Source: Cavenderia fasciculata (lineage: Eukaryota; Evosea; Eumycetozoa; Acytosteliales; Cavenderiaceae). Taken from it: a DNA stretch of 64,000 nucleotides. The notes under the pieces were generated by a model. The model searched no databases and had not been told where the DNA came from. It saw only the letters and a program-made list of their open reading frames with translations. The stretch covers positions 372,001 to 436,000 of the forward strand of contig NW_004457642.1 in assembly GCF_000203815.1 (NCBI RefSeq), read 5' to 3'. Positions 1 to 12,077 of the stretch are shown in pieces. Both the position numbers and the translations under genes were made by a program. Numbering within the stretch: the stretch's first letter is position 1; each line of letters begins with the position of its first letter.

Positions 1-2503
1 GACATTGCATTCAATGTTGTCTGGTAACAACAACAACAAAGTTGATAAATGGTGTGGATATCTACACTATAAAGATATCTATTCGGCCGAATGGATATGC
101 AAGAATAGATACTTTTATCTATTAAAGTATAAACTAGAGAGAAATGATCATGTCATGTTTACCATTAAATCGATCGAGTATCTGTGCGCTAGTATTGATA
201 ATCTTCACTTGTTCCTTTTCTTTTACTATCATCCAAATGTCAGACCATTCTTTTATGGCAGGTGTATTTTGGAGCAATGTGCATCGAATCAACGACTAGA
301 CTCACACTCTCATACACGTGTCTTTAATCTATTGCTCAATCAAACCGAGCCAGAACCCCTCAACGTTGGCCATGCTCTTTCAAGTGCCATTAAATCTGGA
401 TCGACCACCATTGTCAAACTATTACTTCATAATTTTCAAGAGGAATATCAATCTTCAAAAATGATGGATCGTCCCCTATCAATACCAACAACAAACATTA
501 ATAATCATTTTAATTTTAATCATTTTAAAAAGATAAATAATAATAATAATAACGCAACTTATAATAATAATAATAGTTTGATATCATCTGAATTAATTTA
601 TGAATTAATGAATACTTCAAGTATTGATTTTAATTTAGTTTCAGAATATATGAGTAAAGATTATTTTAATGTATGTAAACCAGATCTGATCCACCTTTTA
701 TAATTCATTCTTTAATTAATTAATGTATTTATTCTTTTACTTTTTAAGATATTATCAATTGGAGATCCACATTTATTAAAATCAGTTTGTAGTAGAATAG
801 TTGAAAATTGTCAAAATGGACCTACTACATCAACCAATCCAAAGAATTCATTGTATAGACAATACATTGTATTTATAGAGACATTGGTTCATATGTTGTT
901 TGAACAAGAGATTGAAAAGAGCGAAAAGGTTGATATTGACATGGAAAAGCTGTTACAAATGATCACGGTATTGGTTAATTATCGAATTATTCCTGGTCTC
1001 TCGAGTGACTGGATGGCAAAGGAATTACCAAGTCTTGGAAATGACCATTTACCAACTATCTTTTATTTGGTTTTGTCTAAATCCAATATATTCCAAGTCA
1101 ACTTTGTAAGCAAGTGCTTTGGACTGTTGTTACGCAACACTTATTTACCGGTAAACTCGGCCTTGATGGAGACCATTCTAGATTGGTATGGGTTCGATGT
1201 CATTTGCAAGTTTGGGTCCATCACACAGATTAGGGTGGCACATCAGCACATTCTAGCCACTCTCGAAGCTGAACAAACGCTCCAAGACCATCCCTACGTC
1301 CGAGGTCTTCAGCTAATGCCACATACTTGGAACAAGGAGATTGTCGAGTTTCTCGCCCAACACTATCACGAAGTTTTCTTTAAACCCAATCAATTCAATA
1401 TGGCCATCTTTGACAACCAGATCGAAATGATTGAATTTTATGCAAAACAAAGTAACCAAAAACTCGTCGATCATCTGACATCGCTCGAAACACAGTATGC
1501 ACTATACTGTTCGCCATCGACACTACTCTATCTCAACCGAATTTGTGACGCTATGGAGTTTAGAGGGTGTATCGAACGTCCATTCCCCATCAAAGACTTG
1601 GAAACTGCTCAAATGATTCTTTCAAAATCACCCTCTTACAATTTAATATATATCAAGGTTTTGCCGACCAATGACAAGGAAGATCTCGTGCTGATCCAGT
1701 TTATTCTCGATCATTTATTGTCTCCACTTAACCGATACAATATCATTGTCAAATCATTCAAGTTGGCGTGCAAGCATGGATGGATTAAAATGGTACATTA
1801 CCTCGCTCCCATCTACAGTCAAGCAATCCAGAAATTCCAAGACAAGAGAAAAGAAGATTATATGATTGGAGCACTTTTAGACAAGGATATCTTTACGTCG
1901 CGCACACCATTGGACTTGGCACTCAAATACCAACAATTTGAAGTGATCGAAATTCTACAAACATTAATCACCGATCAAAATCGATCTTATTTTGGCTTTT
2001 CAAAGGCTTCATTCCAGTTGATTGGTAAATTGGGATCGGTTGACTATTTTAATCTTGCCATCACACTCAACGCCAATGAAATCAAAGTCATCATTTCCGA
2101 GTGTCTCATGTTTGCAATGAAGTATGGTCAGCTCGATCTCATCACCTATATCCTCAACCACGAGGCCAACTACTACCAACACATTGATAATAGCGATAAA
2201 ATATTGGCAATCGGAAGTGACATGATTGCAAAAAAGGAATTATTTACCATTTGTCACTTGTTGGATCAGGCAATTCAGGATGGTGATCATTACCATATAT
2301 TAGAATATTTCTTAAACGAATCGACCAGTCCACCATTGGTCAAAGACCACATTGTATCCTCTTTCCTAATTTATCAAGCAATCAAGCACGGTCAAATCGC
2401 CTGTTGCAAATTATTAATTGATAAATTAAAACTATCAGATGACGATCTAAAAAATTTTGGTATTCAAAAATTACATTTAAAATATTATTTTAAAATCAAA
2501 TAA
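1..2503 (+). CDS. Ankyrin-like repeat protein (5' partial), dictyostelid family
   Basis: The gene runs in from the left edge; the frame is open to base 2, so the true start may lie outside, although an ATG at 14 is possible. Exons are ..670 and 749..2503. The 78-bp intron (671-748) has GTATGT and a T-rich AAG acceptor, and both exons join in phase 0. The protein shows repeated, degenerate ankyrin-type helices such as HALSSAIKSGSTTIVKLLLH, FKLACKHGWIKMVHYL, TPLDLALKYQQFEVIEIL and LMFAMKYGQLDLITYI. An Asn-rich stretch lies near residues 165-195. Proteins of this kind, with poorly conserved ankyrin repeats and no catalytic domain, are abundant in dictyostelids; their roles are mostly unknown. 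Nothing here points to a membrane location. It converges with the next gene (82 bp between stop codons). Family call fairly sure, function unknown. Confidence 0.8.
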
Positions 2504-2585
2504 ATAAAGAAATATTAATTAATCAAACGTTTAATTGATTGTAAATTCGGTTTGGTTTGTGGTTTATTTATATTTTAATTTAAAT

Positions 2586-5500
2586 TTATGGTTTGGTCAT
2601 TCCCAATTCGGTTTGGGATTTTTCTAATTGTTTTAATTTGTATTTGATGGAGAGATGCTTTGGAATCTTATTTCTGAAATGAATGACAACACCTGCGATG
2701 GCAGCGGCACCGACGATACCGACTACGATACCAATGATGGCACCCTTGGGGAATGAGCTTGATTCTTCGCATTTGCCACTTGGATCAACAAGGAGATCAA
2801 ACTTGCTACCACTCTTTTTGGCCTTGTACTTGCATTGGTCGGCCTCCTTTTCATTGCCAGTCTCTGGATCGTAGGTGATGATTTGAATCTTGTCAAAGCT
2901 ACCGGTGATGTTGGTGGCAGAGTTGGCAGAGATCAAGTTGATGGTCTTGGTGATGTTGTTGACAGTGGTGGATCCCTCGATAACCTTGATGACGAGTGTA
3001 CCACCCGACAAGATGATATCCTTGGTGACGTTCATATAGGTGTTTTCTTGGTCTTGAGTTTGGTTGTGGTAGTTGTCACTTTGGTCAATGACAAATTGGA
3101 TGGTACCGTCCTTGCCGTGAGCATAGGTACCGTCGACAAAGAGACGGTTGTAAATGTCCTCGGGAGTGGATGCAGCGACGTTTCCACCAGAGACGGTCAA
3201 GTTACCGACGATGGTGCTGTTGATGTGGGCCAAGAGACCGCCGCTGACATTGACGTCACCGACAATCGAGGTGTTGGAGCCGGTTACATTACCACCGTCA
3301 ATGTTGACAGTTCCGACAATCGAGTGGCTGGTGCCCGACAAGAGACCACCAGAAATCAAAATATCACCTTGGATCAAGTGGTTGGAGCCAGACAAGACAC
3401 CACCGGCGATATTCAAGTAACCTTGGATAGAGTTGTTGGAGCCGGCAATATTACCGGTTCCGTTGAGGCTGACACCTCCGACAATGGTGCTGTTGATGCT
3501 GTCCAAAAGACCACCGTTTACATTGACTTGACCTGAGATCGATTGGCTCGAGCCCGACAAGGTACCCGATGGAATGTTGACGGTACCCTCGATCGAGTGA
3601 TCAGAGCCAGACACCAAACCACCGTTAATGTTGACCAAACCCTTGATAATGCTACGTGCGCCGGCAGTCAAGAGACCACCGTTGACGCTAACCTGTCCAA
3701 CGATAGAGGAATCGGCGTCGGCCAAAAGGTCGCCACCAGACACAAGAATTTGATCAGTCAAGGTGACAGTGCTACCGCTTGCGATGAGTGTGTCACCAGA
3801 CTGTTGGTGAAGAGAGGCCAATCTTGAAGATTGTTGGATTTCAATGCTACCGCTTTCCAAATTCAAGAGTGGGACTTGGATGGTACCATCTACAGCGTTG
3901 ACCAAAAACTTGCCAGTATTGCTAAACGAGTTGGCGTTGGTGTTGCCGGCGGTGAGCAAAATATTAGAGTTGGCAAGGAACAAACCCATGTTGGAGAGGT
4001 TAGAGTCACTGCTGACATGCATACCACCATTCGAGACGTAGGTACCGTTGGAGTTGGTGAGCAAAGTGGTGCTGGTCAATGTGACACTGGCATCAGAGGC
4101 AGTGATAAAAGTACCGTTACTGTCACCCAAACCAATGGTAATCTTGCAACCATTGCAGTTAAAGGCACCGACACCTCTAGTGTCAATGTTTCCAACTTGG
4201 ACATCCAAAGAGATACCTTGGCCGGTAAACACGCCATTATTGATGATGGAACCACCGACAATGGTAAACTTGGAGTTGTCAATGGCCGAAATATCACCCG
4301 ACGACAAGAGATTACCGGTAATGGTGACAACGGTATTCTTGATGGTGAGTGGACGCTCAGTAGAGACCGAGACCATATCGCTGTCGACATTTAAAACAGA
4401 TGATGCAATGAGACCACCGTTTTGGCCAACTGCAAATGCACCTTGACTGGTAATAGTACTGTCTGTAGCGGTAAAGGTAGAGCTGTTTGTAAAACCAACA
4501 ACACCAGTGACGAGAACAGTAGAGTTATTGATGTCAACCAACGAGCTATTGAATGGAAGCAAATTACCATTGATGGTAATGGTAGAGCTGTCAATCGAGA
4601 GAATGGATTGATCGAGCATATAGAAATAGTCGTGAACAATAAAGACAGACTCGCCGAGGATGCTAACGTGTGAGTTGTTTTGTTGGTAAAACTCTCCTTG
4701 GAGGATAAACTGTGACTTTTGGTCAAAGGTGAGGACAGTATTGTTAAACATACCATAAATGGTCTTGAGAGTACTACCTGGAACGGTAGAGAGTAACAAT
4801 TGGGAATCCAAAACTTGAATCTTTGAATTATTCAACATTACAAATTCAGCTTGTTGATAAACCATTGTTGATTGATCTGAAATCGTTAATTGTCCGTTAT
4901 TCTAAAAATAGAAAAAATAAAAAAGAAAAAAAAGAATTAATTATATAATTAATTTAATTGTTGTTGGTTTGTGTTGATGATAAATACCATTGAAACAAAA
5001 TAATCATTAAATTTGAAATAACTATTATTAGTAATCAATACACGAGAATCTTCATCAATTGCAAAGGTTTTGAAAGATTCCAATGTTGTATTTGAAAAAA
5101 TAACACTTGCATTTTCCTAAAAATAAATTAAATTAATATATTAATTAATTAAATTATTACTTTGTATCTGTCTCTATGTAATTACATACAGAAGTAAAGA
5201 AAAGAGCACCTTGAAGACTGATATAGGAACGGGAAATGGTAGAATTTGTATTTTGCATAAAATTCAACATGATATCATAACCTACACCTGGTTGGGTCAT
5301 AGTGAGATTAGAGTCAAACATGTCAAAAGTGGCACTTCTTCCAACATAGATATCGGCAGTTGATTGATAAGCTACATCATTAAACGTTGCTTTGGTATTA
5401 TCCATGAAAACTGAACTAACAGGAGTCTAAAAGATAAAAAAAAAAGAATGAATAAATAAAAAAATAAATTAAAAGAAACTAAAAGAAACTTTGATACTTA

Positions 5501-6191
5501 CACTTCCTTCAACACCAACAACATCCAATTGACAATTTTGTACAGAGATTTCGGCAAATCCATAATGTGTAAATCTACCCTGAGAGTAAAAATAATTATT
5601 AATTGAAACTTGTCCATTATTCAATAGACCCCAAACTCCAGTTACAGCACCTATATCAAAAATAATAAAAATAAAAGGTAAAAAGGTAAATATATTAATA
5701 ATGTTGGTTGTTGTTGAAATAAAATTAATAAATTAATATTTTTACATACTTGAAAAATAAATTCCAAAATTTTTAAGTAGAGTGGAAGTATCAAAGAGAC
5801 CTTCAGTTGATAATACACCATAATTAGACATATCGTTGACTAAAAAGGATTGTCCGTTGGCTTGGGAGGCACCAAGTTGAGAACCATAGTTGATGGTTAC
5901 CATGTCGGCAGACAAGGAATGGAGCAAGAGGAGTGAAGAGTTGGAACCGGCAGTGGTACCAATGGTAACGGTTTTGGCAACGGCAGCATTTCCTGTTACA
6001 TATGAAATACTGTTTGGAACGGCAATGGTAACTTGATCAGTGTTGATTGGAACGGCCGCTGGATTCCAATTGGCTGGAGTAAACCAACTGGCCATATCCA
6101 AAGTTGATACCCATGCCTTTGGTGCTGCATTTGCAAATGATAATAAATTGACTAAAAGTATTAAAATTGATACTAATAATATAGTTTTCAT
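2586..6191 (-). CDS. Secreted, membrane-anchored beta-solenoid-like repeat protein
   Basis: Five exons on the minus strand: 5750..6191, 5502..5650, 5190..5426, 4988..5116, 2586..4901, with GTATGT, GTAAGT or GTATTT donors. The sum is 3273 bases, giving 1090 residues. The start at 6191 gives a clear signal peptide (KTILLVSILILLVNLLSFANA). Most of the protein is low-charge sequence rich in Ser, Thr, Asn, Gly and Val with many N-glycosylation sequons. The C-terminal third holds about ten tandem units of 18-19 residues with the pattern GGLLSGSxxSIxGxVNI, the spacing expected of a right-handed beta-helix. A membrane span (IIGIVVGIVGAAAIAGVVIHF) and a basic tail of about 30 residues ending at TKP follow. 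Likely a cell-surface or matrix protein. No named family is recognised; the fold is inferred from periodicity only. Confidence 0.8.
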
Positions 6192-6533
6192 TTCTTTTCC
6201 TTTTTTAAAATAAAAATGTGAATGGTAGCGTAATAAATGTTTGAGATGGATAATAATATAAATATATAATAGTACAAATACAGAAATATAAAAATAGAAA
6301 AAGAATGTAAGGAGAGGAGAAAAAATAAATATAGTTAATAGTATTTATAAATACTATTATTTATCTATTTACAAGTGAGTGTGTGTGTGGAATGAATGAA
6401 TGAAATGAAATGATCAAATGATTCATCATCGTTGTCTTACTTACTTTTGTTGTTTGTTGTTTGTTCCTTTGTTTTTGTTTTTTTTTTAGAGTAAGGTTTG
6501 TATTGGGAGGATATTTTTAAACCATCAATTAAT

Positions 6534-6841
6534 ATGAACGACGACGCAGACTGGTTGATTGATATCATTGCATTGCTCTCGTCGCGTGTACAAAATTGAT
6601 TATTGATGTTGTGAGATTGTCACGATTGTTGGTAGGAAAGCCCATCTCTCTTTACGATGCAGTGGGTGGGCTGTTGAACTACAGTCCCTTGGCGAACCAG
6701 AAGGCGACTGGGTTTGAGGGCTACGAGGATGAGGAGAACGGTCCAAAGCCGTTAGATGCCTTCCTTCCTTCCTCCCTTCCCATCTTGTTGCGAATCAACA
6801 ATAACAGCAATTGCGTTTCACAGCCATCCAATAATGAATAA
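6534..6841 (+). other. GC-rich, coding-like island of unknown nature
   Basis: This stretch has exon-like base composition inside AT-rich DNA. A short frame starting at 6534 (MNDDADWLIDIIALLSSRVQN) stops at about 6599, and a second overlapping frame (6596-6841) reads on with residues such as LYDAVGGLLNYSPL and GFEGYEDEENGPKPLD. No family is recognised. It could be a decayed exon, part of an unannotated small gene, or chance. Confidence 0.2.
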
Positions 6842-7096
6842 TTAAGCGATTTTCTTTTTGTTTTGCGACGATGATGACCAAATCTGGGTTTGCATTCAAA
6901 GATGCAATTGTTTTTCGTTTGTCTTGTTGTTGTGGTGTGGCCTATCACTGCAAAACCGTAAAAAAAAATCTAATATTAGGATTCGTAATCGTGATTTTTT
7001 TTCGAATATCATGATTGTGGAAGCTGAGAGTTCTCGAAAACATGCAAATATCTATTTACCATTGCAAGTCAGCAGTACAGGCGACAAGATATCTTG

Positions 7097-7328
7097 TTGC
7101 AAAGATGAGTAAAAAAAAGAAAGGAGGAGAAGGCAAGGTGTGAAAATGTTGTTCTTATGCAAAGATTACTCCTCTCTCTTTGTTTGTCTTTACAAAAAAA
7201 AACACATACTCTTTAAGTCAAGAATCCACACAACCTGATCACAGTTATTGGGCGATGCAAAGATGGTTTTCTCATAAACTATCTCTTGTACAAGTACTAA
7301 AACACAACCAAGTATTCTTTGCAAAGAT
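7097..7328 (+). promoter_or_regulatory. Cluster of four (A/T)TGCAAAGAT motifs
   Basis: The decamer (A/T)TGCAAAGAT occurs at 7097-7106, 7157-7166, 7255-7264 and 7319-7328, all in the same orientation within 232 bp, between the divergent genes starting at 6191 and 8138. Four same-strand copies of a 9-base core in so short a distance is more than expected by chance. A regulatory role is inference; no known factor is assigned. Confidence 0.3.
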
Positions 7329-8137
7329 TGTTGTTGACGCGTATTCTCAAGTTGCAACATTATTATCACTGGTTACTTTCTTCTATCTATTTCTATTCTC
7401 TTGTCTTGTTCAACTCTTTGTAACTATTCTGCTGCTTCTATCTTGTAACACAAACCAAACAAACAAAACATATGTTTTCATATATCCTCGAGATAACAAA
7501 AACATTGAAAATATTTGTTTGTGTCGAGGTTATAGTTGGTCACCTGTAATAGTTTGTGCTGTTGTTGTGTGTTTGTTTTTAAAGAAAAGAAAAGAAGATA
7601 AAAGAATTATAACCCGAAACAGGTAAAGAATACAACCACCGCAACCATCTATTTTGGATCTTGATCGTGAACATAGCATAGCACAACTCAACGTGTTGCT
7701 ATGATGGCTCAATAGAGAGACACAAAAAGCAAGATTCATTGATAATAAAAAAAATGGGGTTCATTATTTTTTGAAAAATGGGATGGGGGTGTAACCTCAG
7801 CTTACCCCTCACAAAAGACTAGTTTTTCGCCTGAACCGCGATATTTTTTGGTTTTATTTCGTCTCCCCTGCTAAGGTAATAAACACCTGCAGAATGGAGG
7901 GAAAAAGAATCCTCACCACGCCTATTGCTTACTGAGAGAGAGCGTAGTCCATACTCATTTTATTGGTTAGTTTTTTAATTTACACAAATAATATTATCTC
8001 ACAATACAAATAATAATAATAAAAAAGAGTTAAGTTTAGTAGTAAAGTAATAATAATAAAGTAAAGTAAATAATACGACAACACGACCAACATAGTACTA
8101 CGTACATTACAATACAAAAGAAAAGAAATAATAAGAT

Positions 8138-8505
8138 ATGTCATACTCTACTAAAACCGCAGCAGTTGCTCCATCTACCATGTTGAGTCAAAAGAGCTTT
8201 GACTTTGAACAAGATGAAAAGATTATTATGAAGAAGATGAAAGCTACTCCCTACCAAAAGAATATCCTCAATTGTTGGGATATCAAAGAGCAATTTGATA
8301 ACATCTCTGGTCTTGCCATGTTTAGAAGTGAAGAAAGATTCTTTTGTTGTATGTACATTGTCGTTGTTGTTGTCAACTACAATTATTGTTAACTAATTAT
8401 CTCCTTTTTGATAAATATCTATCTCTTTCTTCTCTTTCTCTTTCCGTAGATGTCGTATTATTTACTTTATTGTATTTCTGTATGCACTCTTTATTAAAAT
8501 TGTAA
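8138..8505 (+). CDS. Small protein with C-terminal hydrophobic segment
   Basis: Two exons, 8138..8348 and 8450..8505, joined across a 101-bp intron (GTATGT donor, pyrimidine-rich tract, CCGTAG acceptor) in phase 1, give 88 residues. The start ATG is preceded by an A-rich leader (AATAAGATATG), typical of dictyostelid genes. The N-terminal two thirds is charged (for example DFEQDEKIIMKKMK), and the last 20 residues (YVVLFTLLYFCMHSLLKL) are hydrophobic, which would fit a tail-anchored membrane protein. Without splicing the frame would end in a low-complexity valine run, so the spliced form is preferred. No family recognised; expression is untested. Confidence 0.55.
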
Positions 8506-9178
8506 ATCGTAATTGTATTACAATTATTTTTAATGGGTGGAGACTGACAACAACGACAATGACAAAGACAACAACAACAACAACAACAATGACATTATGT
8601 GTGTGTGGATAATTATAATACCGACGACAATAACCGGTTATGTGATGATAACAATAGCTATGCTGTGGATAACAACACTATACACAAGCAAATAACAAAG
8701 ACAAACAGGAAAAAAGGTAGACATGAGCATTAAGAATAATGAAATGTGGATAATCCTCAAATTTGTCGTTTGAAGGAATACCATCTCTCCTTCTACCTAT
8801 CCTGTTTGTCGACTATCTTTCCATTCATACGTGATTGGAATAGAACTCCCCCTCTCCCCAAACAAAGAAACAAACCATACACTTGGCTATAGCTATAATT
8901 CTCATACACTTTATCAACCACACTCAACAACAAACACAAACAACTTACCCCTTTTTAAAAACGAAACTATTAATTGTATCATATCTATTCTTCCTCCTCT
9001 ACGCAATAAAATCTATTTTTGGGCCGCCAAAAATATTTAAAACAAAACAAACACAAACCAAGTCCAAGTACTTTGGGTACTTGACTTGAACTAGATAGTT
9101 TAAAATGTACATTTATAAATAATGGAAATTAATTATTATTTATTAAATAGGTGGTTGTGGTGGTAATATATATTACAT
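8506..9178. other. AT-rich intergenic region
   Basis: Lies between converging genes. It contains a CAA/GACAA-type repeat tract (about 8551-8590), a 12-bp palindrome centred on CCGG (8630-8641), an inverted repeat around GGGCCGCC (9015-9034) and the hairpin listed at 9059-9088. No coding sequence is supported. Confidence 0.4.
9059..9088. repeat. Stem-loop, 12-bp stem with one bulge
   Basis: The arms 9059-9071 (CAAGTCCAAGTAC) and 9077-9088 (GTACTTGACTTG) pair over 12 bp with one bulged C and a 5-base loop (TTTGG). It lies about 90 bp beyond the stop codon of the TFIIB-like gene. It could be a 3'-end processing structure, part of a small RNA, or chance. Confidence 0.35.
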
Positions 9179-11791
9179 TTAATAATCATCGTCATCTTCA
9201 TAAGTGCCATTATGACTATATAAACTACGACAATTATCATCATTGTCTGCTTTATCATCTTCGCTATCTTCATCTTCTTCATCTTCATCATCTTGGTCTT
9301 CATCTTCATCGATGACCTTAATATCCTCTTTTTGAGTTTCTTTCTTTAACTTTTCAACTACTTGCTCTTCTTGTTCTTGTTTTTGGTTATTATCTTTTAG
9401 TCGTAGTAGTGGTTGCTTTGGTTTTGGTGATAGTGGAGTTGAGGGAGGAAGAGGAGGAGGTAATAATTTTCTTGGTGATGGAGATGGAGAACTAGAATCA
9501 TCATCATCATTATTATTATTATTATCCAAAGTACTAAGAATCATTTGCAAACGTAGTTTTTCTGAACTAGTACGAAGATATGATGACATTTCACTATTGG
9601 ACATATCATGTTCAGATAATTCTGTACTTGATAGATTTGGATGAGTTGATAAAATCTTTTTCGATTCAATCTCTGATAAATCAAATACACCTTCTATAAT
9701 TCTTTTTTCACTTATATTATTCTAAAAAAAAATAAATAAATAAATAAAAAAGTTAATATATTTTATAGTTTGTTTTGATTTGTTTCTTGTTTACTTACTA
9801 ATAATAAAGTTTCATAAATATTTGAAGAATTTGGAATATAAGATTCCAGATCAAAATTATCCATATCCATCATAGAGATAGCAGGAGAAGGGAGATTTTC
9901 AACATTGGTAAGGTGTTGATGAAGTTGCATGAGTGATTGTTTTCCAACATTTGGATTAGAGTTGCTAAAGATTTGGTATTTCTTGAGGAATTCCAAATCA
10001 TCGGCAGTTACTGAAATGTTGGCTGGCAATTGATCGGGAGACATGACAGTGATGAGCCTTTGCTTGGCGCCAATTACATTTAATCGTCTGCGCATTTCCT
10101 TGTAAGAGGTGTTTATAAATGATGGTGGACATCCAATTAGATCACACATTGATAGATAGTCTTTGAAATTTGGTGCTCTACCTGGTTTCTTTGGTTTTCT
10201 TATCCTTTTCTTTTTTTTTGTTGATTCTAATGTTGGTTCCACTTCATTTGGTTCATTATATACAATAATTGATGTGGTTGTTGTTGTGGTTGAGGGTGGA
10301 GTACTATTTGTTGTTGTTGTACTAGTAATAGTTTCTTGTTGTTGTTGTTGTGGTGAATGATCAGATTCTTCTTCTTCTTCACCAGATGATGCAGATGATA
10401 GACTACCATTATCTTGACCATTATTATTATTATTATTTTCAATTACTAAATCACCATCTTCATATAAAAGATCATCTTCATCATTAATTCTTGATTGACA
10501 ATTCATTAGACAATCATTTACGATAAATGAAGTATAATGAGGAAGATTCTTTACATTGATAGTCATTGATTTTAAAATCGAAGTTTGAGTTTGTTGTTTT
10601 GAATAATTGATCAACAATTGTTCAATCTCTTTAATTCTTTTTGTAAATCCTGCCGTACTTTTAATTGATAATATTTCTATTAATTTACTAAAACCAAACA
10701 AAATAAACACAAATAAATTAATTAATATATGATGTTGTTGTATTATTATTTTAAATTTACATACTTTAGGTCAGGAGGTATTTTAGTTTTTGATTCTAAA
10801 GTTTTCATTGATAGATAAACAGAACAACAAACCATTGTAGGAGGATGACGACCTTCAATGACATGATTGAGTGATAGAAAGTGAATAATCTCTACGGTTA
10901 GTTTCTTTAGACTTTTAAGTTGGTCTCCTGCATAGGATTCATTGAATCGACTGAATACTCTGTCAATGAAAATATGTATATCAGAGTCTGTCGTTGTCAC
11001 TTCAATCTCCATATCCTTTATAATATGTCTTGTTATTTTTCCCAATGCATAAAATTCTACTCCTACTTTTGTCTAAAACAAAAAAATAAATATATATATA
11101 AGTTATATATCTCTATCTATCTAATCTATCTCTATCTCTATATCTATTTGACATACAGATATTTCCAATAAACTAATTGGTTTCTTATTTTGTTTAATGA
11201 TAATATTTGCAATGGCAGCTACGATTAATCTAGTTCTCATAAACTTTAGATTAGGTAACTTTCTAATAGTAAATGTACATAGTGTAAACAACTCTTGTTT
11301 CAACCCTGTATTAAATCCCAATGTTTCACTAATTGCATCTATTTGTGTTATCATCTAAATTATTAATTTGAATAAATATATGAGTACAAGTGAAGATATA
11401 TGTATATATATGTAGATATAGATATTTATATTTATATCAATGACATATAACATACATGATTTGACATTTCATTTGTAACATTTGGAGCTGAAGAGGTAGC
11501 TTTACCATTACGATTAGTACAACCATTACTACCGTTACCGTTACCACTACTACCCTTTGAATAGGTATGATAACTTCTCTTTTTAAATGCTCTTGAAGAT
11601 GGATTGGTACCTCCTGGTATACCACTCTGTAAAGAATGGTCTTTGTATACTATCGACGTACCAAACAAGTCTTCATTGGTTAATGTAGCATCTGGTTCGA
11701 GCAACGTACCACATTGCGTGCACACCAATACTCCTTCTTGAAGATCTTTTTCAACATATTCACTACTATTACAATTTGTGCATAGTTTCAT
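9179..11791 (-). CDS. TFIIB-fold (TFIIB/Brf-like) transcription factor
   Basis: Five exons on the minus strand: 11456..11791, 11157..11354, 10765..11072, 9799..10687, 9179..9721; the sum is 2274 bases, 757 residues. The N terminus is a zinc ribbon with C4-x2-C7 and C24-x2-C27 (LCTNCNS, LVCTQCG), as in TFIIB, Brf1 and Brf2. Two cyclin-type repeats follow: about residues 113-205 (RTRLIVAAIANIIIKQNKKP, then LEIS and a helix with GKITRHIIKDM) and about 210-305 (EGRHPPTMVCCSVYLSMKTL, then GFTKRIKEIEQLL). These correspond to the two core folds that contact TBP and promoter DNA. The remaining 450 residues hold Ser/Thr/Gln tracts, a basic patch (KKKKRIRKPKKPGRAP) and a very acidic C terminus (DEDEDQDDEDEEDEDSEDD). 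The long C-terminal extension favours a Pol III Brf1-type factor over general TFIIB, but the Brf homology blocks are not clear, so the polymerase it serves is uncertain. Confidence 0.75.
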
Positions 11792-11900
11792 CTAAAAATA
11801 CCTTTCTACTAAAATATATAATAAATAAATAATAGTAATACTAAATATACAAAGTATATTTGATAACAAATAAAAGAACTAAACTAACTTTGAGATGAAT

Positions 11901-11914
11901 GAGGGGTACCCCTC
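11901..11914. promoter_or_regulatory. 14-bp perfect palindrome upstream of TFIIB-like gene
   Basis: GAGGGGTACCCCTC is perfectly self-complementary, and GC-rich in AT-rich surroundings. It sits 110 bp upstream of the TFIIB-like start (11791), in the 286-bp gap to the end of receptor gene A. A dimeric-factor site is a reasonable guess only. Confidence 0.35.
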
Positions 11915-12077
11915 TAAAGAGATAAAAAGTGAGAAATCTTGAAAAAATCCCATATTCATAAAATGACAAAGACACGACCTCGCGCGATGACCGTGAAATC
12001 GGTGAGTTTTCATTCAGTTCGTCGCTGAGTTGTTATTATTTGTTATTTATTTTATTTATTGTTTGTTATCTTTAGCT

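Larger units (their letters stand above)
6192..8137. other. Long intergenic region between divergent genes
   Basis: About 1.9 kb separates the divergent starts at 6191 and 8138. It contains A/T runs, a GC-richer island (6534-6841) and a cluster of TGCAAAGAT motifs (7097-7328), listed separately. Open frames of 60-150 codons here have no recognisable domain and read through low-complexity T-rich DNA. I see no tRNA or rRNA. Confidence 0.5.

Noticed and set aside
2683-4673. Several long plus-strand and alternative minus-strand open frames opposite the solenoid protein
   Set aside because: They mirror the periodic GGT/GTC-rich codons of the repeat region; the minus-strand frame has signal peptide, spliced exons in phase and a membrane span, the others have none.
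7180-7739. Overlapping plus and minus frames of 70-150 codons
   Set aside because: Low-complexity Phe/Leu/Val-rich translation of T-rich DNA, no leader, no introns, no recognisable domain.
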